From NCBI RefSeq assembly GCF_900182735.1, contig NZ_FXTU01000009.1:22178-86177 (forward strand): 64,000 nt of DNA, in the 5' to 3' direction. Positions 25,087 to 33,076 of the stretch are shown piece by piece. Made by a program: the position numbers and the translations under genes. The notes under the pieces are model-generated. The model was not told the origin of the DNA, made no database searches, and worked only from the letters and a program-made list of their open reading frames with translations. Within the stretch, counting starts at the first letter, position 1; each line of letters starts with the position of its first letter. Source of the stretch: Laceyella tengchongensis (GTDB taxonomy: Bacteria; Bacillota; Bacilli; Thermoactinomycetales; Thermoactinomycetaceae).

Positions 25087-25800
25087 TCAATCAATAAGAC
25101 TGCGGTACCAAGGAATCTGCATCCTTCGTATGGCATTACCTTCAATGATCGTTAACCTATCGTTATGGAGACCCAAATAACCTTTTTTCAATTGCTTTCT
25201 AAACATGACATTTGTGGTATAGGCATTTGGATTACTTATAAGCCATTGGTATATGCCTTCAAAATCTTTTAATTGTCTGGGATTCAGATTGAAACTATAT
25301 CTAGTTTTCCATCTCTTCTTTTTTCTTTGTTGTAATAGGAATCTTCCAGTTTCCTTGCTCATTTTAACTCTGTAATAACCACTGATTTCTTCTACAACAT
25401 TTCCATCTAACGGAATCGGATTTCTAAAAAAGAATTCTCCAAACCCTACATCAACGAGATATTGCTGATCCAGAGATACAATTACTGCCATATGATCTAG
25501 ATCAAATCTGGATAAATAACAAGATATTAAAATACAATTGAATCCGAGTTCCTGAAGCAACCAATAAAGCGAATAGTTTAAATGGTAGCAAATACCCCCG
25601 GATAATCTGGAAATTGTTTTGCTGACTAGTAATTCAGGGTCATCAAAAGTAATCCAATCATCCCCTCTTTTGAAATAACTGATATTTTGATAAGGTAGTG
25701 TAAGTAAGTGTTGATTCTGAATTGTGACAAGCCCAAGATAGTCTAAAGAGAGGTCAGAATAATCAATATCAACAGTCTGTAAATATTGATTTAATAGAAT
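25087..25800 (-). CDS. Arylamine N-acetyltransferase-like protein, probable ATT start
   Basis: A 237-residue NAT-superfamily protein with the catalytic triad visible: Cys in SRLSGGICYHLNYSLYWLLQELGF, His in DLDHMAVIV, Asp in YLVDVGFGEFF. The family uses an acyl-CoA to acylate amines, and relatives act as amide synthases. Homology extends upstream of every ATG, GTG or TTG to an ATT at 25798-25800, just after an in-frame TAG and 6 nt after AGGGAGGTGA. So an ATT start (as in infC) or an upstream frameshift must be assumed. It is the first gene of the operon. Confidence 0.75.
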   Translation of the reverse strand: MLLNQYLQTVDIDYSDLSLDYLGLVTIQNQHLLTLPYQNISYFKRGDDWITFDDPELLVSKTISRLSGGICYHLNYSLYWLLQELGFNCILISCYLSRFDLDHMAVIVSLDQQYLVDVGFGEFFFRNPIPLDGNVVEEISGYYRVKMSKETGRFLLQQRKKKRWKTRYSFNLNPRQLKDFEGIYQWLISNPNAYTTNVMFRKQLKKGYLGLHNDRLTIIEGNAIRRMQIPWYRSLID

Positions 25801-25881
25801 CTATCTTCACCTCCCTTCATCAATCCCAACATATAGAGTGAACATGATCTCCTATTCAAGAACATGTCCACTCCATTTGGA

Positions 25882-26049
25882 TTACTGAACGTACTGCCAA
25901 ACCCCGTTAATACATGACATTTCCAACACCGTGTTCGCAGGCACTTGATTCTTCTTTATCGCTGTATAATCCGCTTGAAGCGGCATGTACAACGCGCCAC
26001 TTGCACCGAACCCGACAACCGCCGCAACATTTCCGTTTTTACCGTACAT
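25882..26049 (-). CDS. Small protein ending NGVWxxxQ, copy 1
   Basis: A 55-residue peptide MYGKNGNVAAVVGFGASGAL...INGVWQYVQ. A second small gene at 26736-26894 ends in YDNGVWKFLQ and has a similar FG.xSAAIVPI/FGASGALYMPL segment, so the two are paralogues. The frame is open further upstream into a remnant of the 75-residue gene; the ATG at 26049 with weak GAAGTG is chosen by analogy. Function unknown. Confidence 0.5.
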   Translation of the reverse strand: MYGKNGNVAAVVGFGASGALYMPLQADYTAIKKNQVPANTVLEMSCINGVWQYVQ

Positions 26050-26109
26050 ATAGAACACTTCGTTTTTTTGTTTATTCTGAATCGAACTTAAACGCATCAC
26101 TACAAATTT

Positions 26110-26204
26110 CAGCCATTTGCCGCATACCAACCGGAAAGCAAATCCTGTTCTAAACAACCCCATCCGATCAACATCCCACCGAACTTTTTTACACGTTCCA
26201 AAAT
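26110..26204 (-). pseudogene. Remnant of a second copy of the 75-residue gene
   Basis: The frame CKKVRWDVDRMGLFRTGF matches QCKKVRRDVDRMGLFKRKFF of the gene at 26891. The rest of the gene is missing. It shows that a two-gene unit (75-residue gene plus small NGVW gene) was duplicated. Confidence 0.6.
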
Positions 26205-26699
26205 CTAATTTCCATCTTCCTTCACTTCAACCGTACAAATAAGATGGTTCTGATACCGTTGGATTTCACTTAGAAGTTGTACAACATTCGCTACATTAGC
26301 TACCAACTGGTTCACATCAGTTACCATCCACGCTTGGCGCATTAAACTTTCACAATTCGCCAAGTCCTTACACATCATGCGCATAGCTACCACTTCTTCA
26401 TCGCTCATAACCCGGTCTTTGTCGACGTATTCCGTCACATCGTCCACTAACTCTATTAACTCGTCATAAGCATCGTCTAGGTGACTTTCACGGATAAAAA
26501 CCCTTACAATCTCTTTGATAATGTGGTTAACATCAAAGCCCCATGTTTCTATTCGGGCTTCTTCCAACGAACGGTCTAGCACATGTGCATCCCTCAACAC
26601 CCGATTTATTTTCTTTTGATTGGTTCGGATGTGTTGCAAAGACTTTTGTATATCACGAATAATCATTGTTAACTTCGCGGAAAAATCGGAAATTGACAT
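26205..26699 (-). CDS. Hypothetical helical protein, 164 residues
   Basis: Unrecognised acidic, largely helical protein (MSISDFSAKLTMIIRDIQKSL...) with no membrane segment or Cys cluster. AGGAAGGAA precedes the ATG. It lies inside a run of small minus-strand genes between the divergent HTH-TPR locus and the radical SAM operon. Its central EYVDKDRVMSDEEVVAMRMMC region is coiled-coil-like. Probably phage or element cargo. Confidence 0.6.
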   Translation of the reverse strand: MSISDFSAKLTMIIRDIQKSLQHIRTNQKKINRVLRDAHVLDRSLEEARIETWGFDVNHIIKEIVRVFIRESHLDDAYDELIELVDDVTEYVDKDRVMSDEEVVAMRMMCKDLANCESLMRQAWMVTDVNQLVANVANVVQLLSEIQRYQNHLICTVEVKEDGN

Positions 26700-26735
26700 A
26701 CTGTTTCCTTCCTAGGCAGTTTCATCCTCAATGTA

Positions 26736-26894
26736 CTACTGAAGAAACTTCCAAACCCCATTGTCATAAGTCAAATCAATAACCTGCTTTGGTGGCTCGA
26801 TTGGCACAATAGCTGCACTCTCAAACCCAAACGAAATCCAATCCATTTCACCGACACTCTCATGATTGATGTTGAAAAAGCCATTTCTGCTCAT
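26736..26894 (-). CDS. Small protein ending NGVWxxxQ, copy 2
   Basis: A 52-residue frame MSRNGFFNINHESVGEMDW...YDNGVWKFLQ with a perfect AGGAGG site. Its ATG overlaps the TGA-side end of the upstream gene by 4 nt (ATGA type coupling). Paralogue of the 25882 peptide. No transmembrane helix; function unknown. A precursor-peptide role for the downstream modifying operon can be imagined but nothing in the sequence shows it. Confidence 0.6.
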   Translation of the reverse strand: MSRNGFFNINHESVGEMDWISFGFESAAIVPIEPPKQVIDLTYDNGVWKFLQ

Positions 26895-27118
26895 ACAAAG
26901 TACCTCCTATTTTTGAATAAGAAGAATTTCCTTTTAAACAATCCCATCCGATCCACATCACGTCTGACCTTCTTGCATTGCTCCAATGTAACTCCATGTG
27001 TATTTAAAAACCGTTGTATTTTTTTCTGAGATTTGATGACCTTTCTTTTTCCAGTAGAAACATGAACAACATTGAGCTTTTTTTCTAGATCATCAAAATA
27101 GAAACGTATTTCCTCCAC
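26891..27118 (-). CDS. Basic 75-residue hypothetical protein
   Basis: A Lys/Arg-rich protein (MEEIRFYFDDLEKKLNVVHVSTGKRKVIKSQKK...). GTG start with AAAGGAG about 9 nt upstream. The N-terminal 25 residues look like beta-hairpin, the rest helical and basic, so nucleic-acid binding is possible. It is translationally coupled to the 52-residue gene, and a decayed copy of the pair is at 25882-26204. Confidence 0.55.
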   Translation of the reverse strand: MEEIRFYFDDLEKKLNVVHVSTGKRKVIKSQKKIQRFLNTHGVTLEQCKKVRRDVDRMGLFKRKFFLFKNRRYFV

Positions 27119-27193
27119 GCATTTGGCTCCTTTCTACTACTCCACTCACTATCCAAATGCTATAATAGAGGCAACGTTATATTTTTGAATCTT

Positions 27194-27220
27194 GGGCCAA
27201 TTTTGTTTGGCTCTCTTTTT
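27194..27220 (+). terminator. Plus-strand hairpin at the end of small paralogue B
   Basis: GGGCCAATTTTGTTTGGCTC then CTTTTTT. Same position and sequence type as 13402-13428, adjoining the stop of the paralogous gene. Confidence 0.55.
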
Positions 27221-27222
27221 TG

Positions 27223-27507
27223 TTAAAAAATATCGAATGTTCTGCCATAGATTGAGATAGTTTTACCTATCTTTACCTCCATAAAATGCACCAAAGGAAT
27301 TTCTAAATCTCCACTTACTGTACTCAAGACACACTTTATAAAGCGTTGTTTCTCGTCACCAAGATAACAAGTCATTTTCACTCGATCTTGTTTTTGAACT
27401 TCTCCGCAATTGAAGGCGCCATCAAACAAGTCAACATATGGTTGACATTCGATTTTTTCAATGAAAGGTTTTATTTCTTCAGAAGTTCCTTCCATATTTA
27501 ATATCAT
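27223..27507 (-). CDS. Small protein divergent from HTH-TPR regulator, paralogue B
   Basis: A 94-residue paralogue of the protein at 13411: MILNMEGTSEEIKPFI, VKMTCYLGD, LEIPLVHFMEVKIG, ISIYGRTFDIF. ATG with GGGGGTGG 8 nt upstream. It is divergent from the regulator at 27806, as paralogue A is from the one at 14000. Its function is unknown; the conserved pairing suggests it is either the regulator's target or its partner. Confidence 0.65.
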   Translation of the reverse strand: MILNMEGTSEEIKPFIEKIECQPYVDLFDGAFNCGEVQKQDRVKMTCYLGDEKQRFIKCVLSTVSGDLEIPLVHFMEVKIGKTISIYGRTFDIF

Positions 27508-27708
27508 TTATTTTTCCACCCCCTTATTTACCCCTTTTTTAAATCGGCCCCAGAAATCAATTGAAATCAACTACTTTTGTTCTTATATAACCAAATTATA
27601 AGCCAATTCCAAAAACAAGTTCAATAATTTTCCTGTTTAAAATTGACTTTAAACATTTTCGATTTCTATCTGTATAGTAGGACGAAACAACGCTTCCCAA
27701 AACAGATT

Positions 27709-27739
27709 TGTTCATTTTGTTCATCGATCATAATGAACA
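27709..27739. promoter_or_regulatory. Candidate operator: TGTTCAT repeats
   Basis: TGTTCAT at 27709-27715 and 27718-27724, and its inverse ATGAACA at 27733-27739, lie just upstream of TTGACT (27745-27750) and TATAAT (27765-27770). This is a fitting site for autoregulation by the HTH-TPR protein. Confidence 0.5.
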
Positions 27740-27805
27740 GGAATTTGACTTTTCCGAATTTGCGTATAATATATAGATACAAAGACTTTCAGGCGGGGTG
27801 ATCAA

Positions 27806-29215
27806 ATGCAAATCAATGTAGAGGAAAACCAGATTCGATTAGAAGACAATACTATTCGATATGTCATAAGGAAAAGAAGAATCGAGGAATTAAAAAAAAC
27901 AATGGACGATTTAACAGACCATACAATATCAAAAGGTTCAATTAGCAACATAGAAAAAGCAAAAGGGAATATCAGTCCGAAAACACTTGAAATCTATTTA
28001 AACAAACTCGATTTAGATGAAGATCGCGTTTTAGAACTAGCGAAAGAAGCAGAAGCGGAAATGGAAGAAATTTACCAACAACTAGAGGCTATCGAAACAA
28101 TCATTGATAATGAAGATGATCACCTTGGAGCGGCAAAAGAACTATTATCAAAAATGGAATTTGAAGATTATCATCCCTTAACACCGTTCATCTCTTATCT
28201 TCAGGGACTTATCTTTTATGAAGAAAAAGAATGGGAAAAGGCTGAAAAAATGTTTAAATATGCAATCAAGCTATGTAAGGAGAAGTATAACCATAAACCA
28301 AAGGATAATATCATAGCCGCGTGTTATTGCGAAATCGCTAAGTGTTATTATGTACAACATGACATAGATCAGGCTCTTGTCTATGTCAACTTAGGTTTGT
28401 CGGAATATGATGAAAGTAAAGAGCGCAAAGGAGTTAAATACAAACTACTGGGAAACAAAGTCCTTTACTTGTTAAAAACATCACAGAACGACGAAGCATC
28501 GAGGTTACTGTACAACGTATGGCCGGAAGTAGCAAAATTAGATCATAGTTATGATGATTACCCAATACTCAACATTTATAAATTCAGATCAATATTCTTA
28601 CGTAACCAAAAGCGATATGATGATGCCATTAAGTGTTGTGATATGGGTCTAAAAATTGCCCGAAGCCGTTGGAAAAACAGAAAAACTCCTTATCTCGATT
28701 TTCTGATCATCTTTGGAAGCATTTATTTGCAACTTCAAGAGTATGAAAAGGCATTTGACCGCTTTCAATTAGCACTATACTCTGATAAAAAGCAAAAGGC
28801 TCCACGAAGACACGTTGAAGCACACACATATCTCGGAATATTCTTTATAGCCAAAAAGGACTGGCATCAAGCAACTCATCATTTAGAGGAAGCCCTTAGA
28901 ATTGGGCGTGAAAACCCGGATGCATTTAGAATGACAAAGGCCCTAACTGTCAGGGGTAATGTCCACTATTTTCAAAATCAGTTTTCAGAAGCCTTACCTT
29001 ATTACAAAGAAGCGGCTGAACTTGCAGAAAAGTATGGCTACAAACAGAGGAAATATACGGCCTTATTGAAAACGGCGGACTGTTTTGATAAGATGAACGA
29101 TAAGAAACAGTTCCGTAATTACTGTGAAAAGTTATATTACCTGCAAAAAGAACTCAATATTAAAAGCGAGGATGAGATTTATGAAATTGCTCCGCTTGAC
29201 CGTGCTACGCGGTGA
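27806..29215 (+). CDS. HTH-TPR transcriptional regulator (RRNPP-like), copy B
   Basis: A 469-residue regulator. The N-terminal HTH is slightly degenerate (residues 16-60, IRYVIRKRRIEELKKTMDDLTDHTISKGSISNIEKAKG), followed by TPR repeats from about residue 95 (LQGLIFYEEKEWEKAEKMFKYAI, AACYCEIAKCYYVQHDIDQALVYV, and so on). Same overall design and length as copy A (465 residues) but low identity. A peptide-responsive RRNPP-type function is inferred from architecture. A 17-residue frame overlaps its 3' end. ATG with GGCGGGGTG upstream. Confidence 0.8.
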   Translation: MQINVEENQIRLEDNTIRYVIRKRRIEELKKTMDDLTDHTISKGSISNIEKAKGNISPKTLEIYLNKLDLDEDRVLELAKEAEAEMEEIYQQLEAIETIIDNEDDHLGAAKELLSKMEFEDYHPLTPFISYLQGLIFYEEKEWEKAEKMFKYAIKLCKEKYNHKPKDNIIAACYCEIAKCYYVQHDIDQALVYVNLGLSEYDESKERKGVKYKLLGNKVLYLLKTSQNDEASRLLYNVWPEVAKLDHSYDDYPILNIYKFRSIFLRNQKRYDDAIKCCDMGLKIARSRWKNRKTPYLDFLIIFGSIYLQLQEYEKAFDRFQLALYSDKKQKAPRRHVEAHTYLGIFFIAKKDWHQATHHLEEALRIGRENPDAFRMTKALTVRGNVHYFQNQFSEALPYYKEAAELAEKYGYKQRKYTALLKTADCFDKMNDKKQFRNYCEKLYYLQKELNIKSEDEIYEIAPLDRATR

Positions 29216-29234
29216 GGATGACGACCAAGAATAG
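29181..29234 (+). CDS. Possible Phr-like peptide gene overlapping regulator B
   Basis: The 17-codon frame MKLLRLTVLRGEDDDQE starts within the last codons of the regulator in another frame, with GCGAGGATGAG upstream. A basic-hydrophobic start and hydrophilic end, and overlap with the 3' end of a TPR regulator, recall rap-phr arrangements. It is very short, so confidence is low. Confidence 0.3.
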   Translation: MKLLRLTVLRGEDDDQE

Positions 29235-29251
29235 TTTTTATTAAGGAATTA

Positions 29252-29284
29252 GCGCCCTCCATAAGATAAATGGAGGGCGTTTAT
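29252..29284 (+). terminator. Terminator after regulator B
   Basis: CGCCCTCCAT/ATGGAGGGCG then TTTATTT. Confidence 0.85.
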
Positions 29285-29289
29285 TTCAT

Positions 29290-29790
29290 TTAATCTAGTT
29301 TTTTTATACTGATTTGGTTTACTTTCTTTTCAAGACCATTTAATACTTCATCTAAAATTTTACTATGATAGGCTGTATCCATGACTTCCTTATCATCTAC
29401 AACCACCCTATACATCGGTTTTGGTTTTGTCACTTTCTTCTTTAATCCCAAAGCAACAGCCAGCCCTTTAACAATAGACTTTGCCAATCCATCCAAGAAC
29501 TTTTGGTCACGCAGCAGCTCATTTTCCTTGGCATTGTCAATAAACAGACATTCCAGCAGTACCGCAGGCATCCGAGTATCACGCAAAACAGCTATTCGAG
29601 AACGCGCCGCCTGACTATCATTTTTAGCCGGGTTCCCATGTGCCCCAATTCCGTAACCCTTCAAATAAGACAACACCTGATCATTAATGGCCTTTAGGAT
29701 TTGTTTGGTTCGAGCCGGTGCATTTTGGGCCACATAAGGCGCTATCTTGCACGTTTTCAAACTGTTTGTTGTCTTCCATTTACTAAACAC
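29290..29790 (-). CDS. N-acetylmuramoyl-L-alanine amidase, N-terminally truncated
   Basis: 166 residues corresponding to the second half of an Amidase_3 lysin (DSQAARSRIAVLRDTRMPAVLLECLFIDNAKENELL, with the catalytic Glu in LLECLF) plus the C-terminal KPKPMYRVVVDDKEVMDTAYHSKI tail. The DPGHGG start and zinc-binding residues of the first half are missing, and the first 20 residues do not fit the family. It lies directly behind the portal gene, so the loss is part of a large prophage deletion. Probably inactive. Confidence 0.75.
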   Translation of the reverse strand: MFSKWKTTNSLKTCKIAPYVAQNAPARTKQILKAINDQVLSYLKGYGIGAHGNPAKNDSQAARSRIAVLRDTRMPAVLLECLFIDNAKENELLRDQKFLDGLAKSIVKGLAVALGLKKKVTKPKPMYRVVVDDKEVMDTAYHSKILDEVLNGLEKKVNQISIKKLD

Positions 29791-29860
29791 TCCTTCTTAC
29801 GAAGTTTTGTTAATCCGAAAGTTTAACGCCATTCCGTAAGGCAAAAGAAAAAAGCACTGG

Positions 29861-31459
29861 TTAAAGTGCATGTGGTTCGTTGTCTTCGGTTGATTCTTCA
29901 TCTTCCGGCGTTTCAGGTTCGCCGTTACCTTCGTTATATGGGTCGAACATTTTCATACGTGATTTCTTCTCGTTGTCAATCTCCTGTTGCTTACTCTTCA
30001 CGTTTTCAACGCCCAAACGGCGCATAGCGCCGGCGATAGATTCAAATCCGCTAGCCGTTTCAACCGTCAACAAATCAACTAGTTCTTTCCGGTTATCCGG
30101 CAACGGCAACGCAAATTTAATTTCGTTATCGTAGTCATTACCAATTAACCGTACAACTTCTTTGTTATAAGCGAAGTTAGGCTCATTTAAACGTGCTTGC
30201 AAATACTTAACGGTTTTTTCGTGCAGTTCCTGTAAGCGTTCCTGCCAGATTAACCAATGTTCTTCCGTCTCACTGATAATGGAATGGAACAACAGGTGTA
30301 ACGCTTCTCCGTTTAATCCGCCAAAATTCAACTCATCCGGTACGATATTTGGAATACCGGTAATCTCATGCAAGGCGCCCTTAATTCGGTTGTAGGTGTC
30401 TTTGTACGCATCTTTCCACCTAAACCCGCCTTCTACCTTTTTAATTTCCGGTGTTTGACCATCAGTTAACCCGCCTGCTAGCTCTAGTACCGAGCCGGGC
30501 GCAATTTGCAGTTTATTAGAAGTACCTTCCGGCACGTTAATTAACGCCGTCATGCTAAACATTTCAAATTTCAAACTATCTATTGCGTCTTCGTTTAGTT
30601 GGTTCAGTACGTCGGTTTGCTGTTTAATGTCTTCTGCTTCGGTGCTTAACCCTTCGCTACCGCTCAAATCAGACATAGGGAACAGCACAACTGGGATAAA
30701 GTCGGTACCTAACGGTGATTTCGAGGTAATCACCTGTTCCAGTTTCAAATCTTCCGTATAGTCAGCTTCCTCAATAAAGCACTCACCGTTTTCTAGTGAA
30801 AACGTTTGTTTTCGGTAGAATACTTTGTTAGCACGTTCGAAAGCGTGGACAAAGTGGACGGCAATTAGTTCCTCAAAATCATCATCGGAATATACCGGAA
30901 ATATTTCATAATCCGGGCGGAACACCCAATGAATTTTACCGGTACGCGGGTTGAATACAATTTTACAACCGACGCGCCCCGCAATCAGTCGGTCACGCGC
31001 CGCCTGTAGCAACTTTTCCCGCATTTTGTTTTCTTTCCACAGTTGGCGCAAAAGTTGTTCGTAACCTTCGGCACGTTTGTTTTCCTTCTCCTGTTCCGGC
31101 AATGGGGTATAATCCGGTGCCGCCTGTTCTTCCGGTGGGTCAATCATTTTAGCTGTTACGTTTACGGTGTGCTTACCGCCCATTTGCCACCGGCTTTTAC
31201 GTTGAATGAACGTTTTAAAATAGTTCGTAGTATACCTGGTGGGGTCGTAGTCCAAACCGGTTGGGCGTGGCAAGTCTTCCGCCTTTACGAGTTGCCCGGT
31301 ATGTGGGTGAACGTGCTGTTTACCGTTGTAATACTCGTAGTACCTAATTTGCTGTTGAATTCGTTCCCACTCCGCTTTACCTATCGCTTGCTGGAACGGA
31401 GAGAAAAGAAATTCATCCAGTTCCTGCGCTCCCAACGTCAAGTAGTTCCAGGCTCCCAC
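29861..31459 (-). CDS. Phage portal protein (SPP1 gp6-like)
   Basis: A 532-residue portal protein forming the dodecameric DNA gateway at the capsid vertex. Seen: IRYYEYYNGKQ near the N-terminus, TNYFKTFIQRKSRW, the GEALHLLFHSIISETEEHW segment near residue 385, and an acidic C-terminal tail. Length is normal for SPP1-type portals. It starts 18 bp after the terminase stop. Downstream the scaffold, capsid and tail genes are absent. Confidence 0.88.
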   Translation of the reverse strand: MGAWNYLTLGAQELDEFLFSPFQQAIGKAEWERIQQQIRYYEYYNGKQHVHPHTGQLVKAEDLPRPTGLDYDPTRYTTNYFKTFIQRKSRWQMGGKHTVNVTAKMIDPPEEQAAPDYTPLPEQEKENKRAEGYEQLLRQLWKENKMREKLLQAARDRLIAGRVGCKIVFNPRTGKIHWVFRPDYEIFPVYSDDDFEELIAVHFVHAFERANKVFYRKQTFSLENGECFIEEADYTEDLKLEQVITSKSPLGTDFIPVVLFPMSDLSGSEGLSTEAEDIKQQTDVLNQLNEDAIDSLKFEMFSMTALINVPEGTSNKLQIAPGSVLELAGGLTDGQTPEIKKVEGGFRWKDAYKDTYNRIKGALHEITGIPNIVPDELNFGGLNGEALHLLFHSIISETEEHWLIWQERLQELHEKTVKYLQARLNEPNFAYNKEVVRLIGNDYDNEIKFALPLPDNRKELVDLLTVETASGFESIAGAMRRLGVENVKSKQQEIDNEKKSRMKMFDPYNEGNGEPETPEDEESTEDNEPHAL

Positions 31460-31477
31460 GCTTTCACCTCCTGCACG

Positions 31478-33076
31478 TTAGCGCAATCGTTTTTTACTTG
31501 TCCTTACAGTGACATGCGAACCTTTCGCGCAAGTAAACGCCATTTGTATAGCGTCCGGCGCGTCATCATGCTTGTGCATCGGGTACATGTAAAACTGCTC
31601 GAGTACGTCTTTCATATCCCGTTTAAATCGTATTCTTCCGGCTTGAATATCCGGTAATAATGCTTCAATCCTTAGTTCCTTACGTGTCCGTTGTTTAATT
31701 TGTTTGAGTCGTGTATAGGCTGGGTATCCGTGTTCCTGCAATTTCTCCGCTAACTTATCGGCAAACCACTCTTGCGCGTGCTGTGCTTCAACAGCCAATG
31801 CCTTGTACTGGAAACGTAACGCCCTTTGCACTGCTTCCGACAATAAGACGTCAGGATGTACCCTTTCCATAAACACGTCTACAACGTAACAAACATTACT
31901 TTGTTTGCTTTTCGCTAGTGTCGCAATTACTGAATAGTCTCCTTTTTCCTTACCCATAGCAAAGTCAATTGCCCCAATGTAATCAAAATCCCTACCGGCT
32001 ATCTCTTCTTCCGTGAAATAATGGAAATAATCCTGTTTAAAAATTTGGCGCTCTTCGTCGGTGGGTTCACCTAAGTATTCTTGGTTGAATGCTTTAATAC
32101 CGTTGTTTTCTCTCTTCTTCATCAAATCTAAATAACTAAATCGCGCTTCCCATAGTACCTGTGTTCCGCACAACATTTCTTCCTTGTTATCATTAAAAAA
32201 CTCGTCGGATTTCTCCAACGCTTCCGGGTCATCGCTGTTATAAATTTTACGCCATTCGTCCCACAAATCGGGTCGCTCACTCCAACTAAGAATAGCCGGA
32301 AATTTACGGCTTTTAAAATCCTTGCGTTTCTTGATTACCCAATCTAACAAGGAATCGTAAGCAACAATCGTACCCATGTAAATGCACATGCCGGAAACAT
32401 CTAACGCTTCTAGTAACTCTTCACAAAACCACGCCTTATTCTTTGCAATAGCTTCCGGTGTGTTCGTGTTATCCTTACTTTCCAAATCGTCCAGTAGAAA
32501 CAAATCCGGTCGGGTTTCGTTATTCCTTAGTCCGCGCACCTGCGTACCGATTCCGCGTGCCTCTACCTTCTGGTTTTCGTACGTTATAAACTCTTCGTTG
32601 TTGTCAGCGATGTTTTTTGTCTTTTGCGCGCTCAGCAGTTCCCCGAAGTCTTCCCGCAATTTCCGGTTGTGCTTTAACTGGTTCCGTGTCCAACCGATGA
32701 AATCCCCAGCAACGCCGGTTGTCTCTGATACAAGAACAATATATTTTTTATGACGGTATACCAGTTGGTGGCATAAGTACCCGTTAGAAAGGTATGCCGT
32801 TTTAGCGTGTCCCCGCCCTACGCACCATGCTACGTTTGATTTGACTTTACCCATCGTAATTTCATCAAGCAATCGGCATAACTCTTTGTGGAAAAGCGCG
32901 CTATTATCGTAGTTAATACCCGTTGGAATAAGGTTACCGGGATTGCCGGGGTTCCCGTCTTCACTAAAGTATTCCAACATAAAATACAACAAATCGTATT
33001 CGGCGCGGTGTACCCGTTTTAACTTCTTCAATTCTTTTAACGTGTCGAGTAAATAACGTTGCTCATACGTCGGCAA
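31478..33076 (-). CDS. Phage terminase large subunit
   Basis: A 532-residue packaging motor. The ATPase region has a Walker A-like VGRGHAKTAYL (about residue 85), Walker B LFLLDDLES (about 193) and the coupling TTG.. segment. The nuclease domain has IGAIDFAMGKEKGDYSV and a late HDDAPDAIQMAF. The called start is TTG at 33076 without a ribosome-binding site. The same frame stays open upstream to about 33185 and reads QEREERIKKLENIANLLEE, coherent with the HTH gene in front. A frameshift or coupled translation is therefore likely at the junction. Confidence 0.87.
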   Translation of the reverse strand: MPTYEQRYLLDTLKELKKLKRVHRAEYDLLYFMLEYFSEDGNPGNPGNLIPTGINYDNSALFHKELCRLLDEITMGKVKSNVAWCVGRGHAKTAYLSNGYLCHQLVYRHKKYIVLVSETTGVAGDFIGWTRNQLKHNRKLREDFGELLSAQKTKNIADNNEEFITYENQKVEARGIGTQVRGLRNNETRPDLFLLDDLESKDNTNTPEAIAKNKAWFCEELLEALDVSGMCIYMGTIVAYDSLLDWVIKKRKDFKSRKFPAILSWSERPDLWDEWRKIYNSDDPEALEKSDEFFNDNKEEMLCGTQVLWEARFSYLDLMKKRENNGIKAFNQEYLGEPTDEERQIFKQDYFHYFTEEEIAGRDFDYIGAIDFAMGKEKGDYSVIATLAKSKQSNVCYVVDVFMERVHPDVLLSEAVQRALRFQYKALAVEAQHAQEWFADKLAEKLQEHGYPAYTRLKQIKQRTRKELRIEALLPDIQAGRIRFKRDMKDVLEQFYMYPMHKHDDAPDAIQMAFTCAKGSHVTVRTSKKRLR

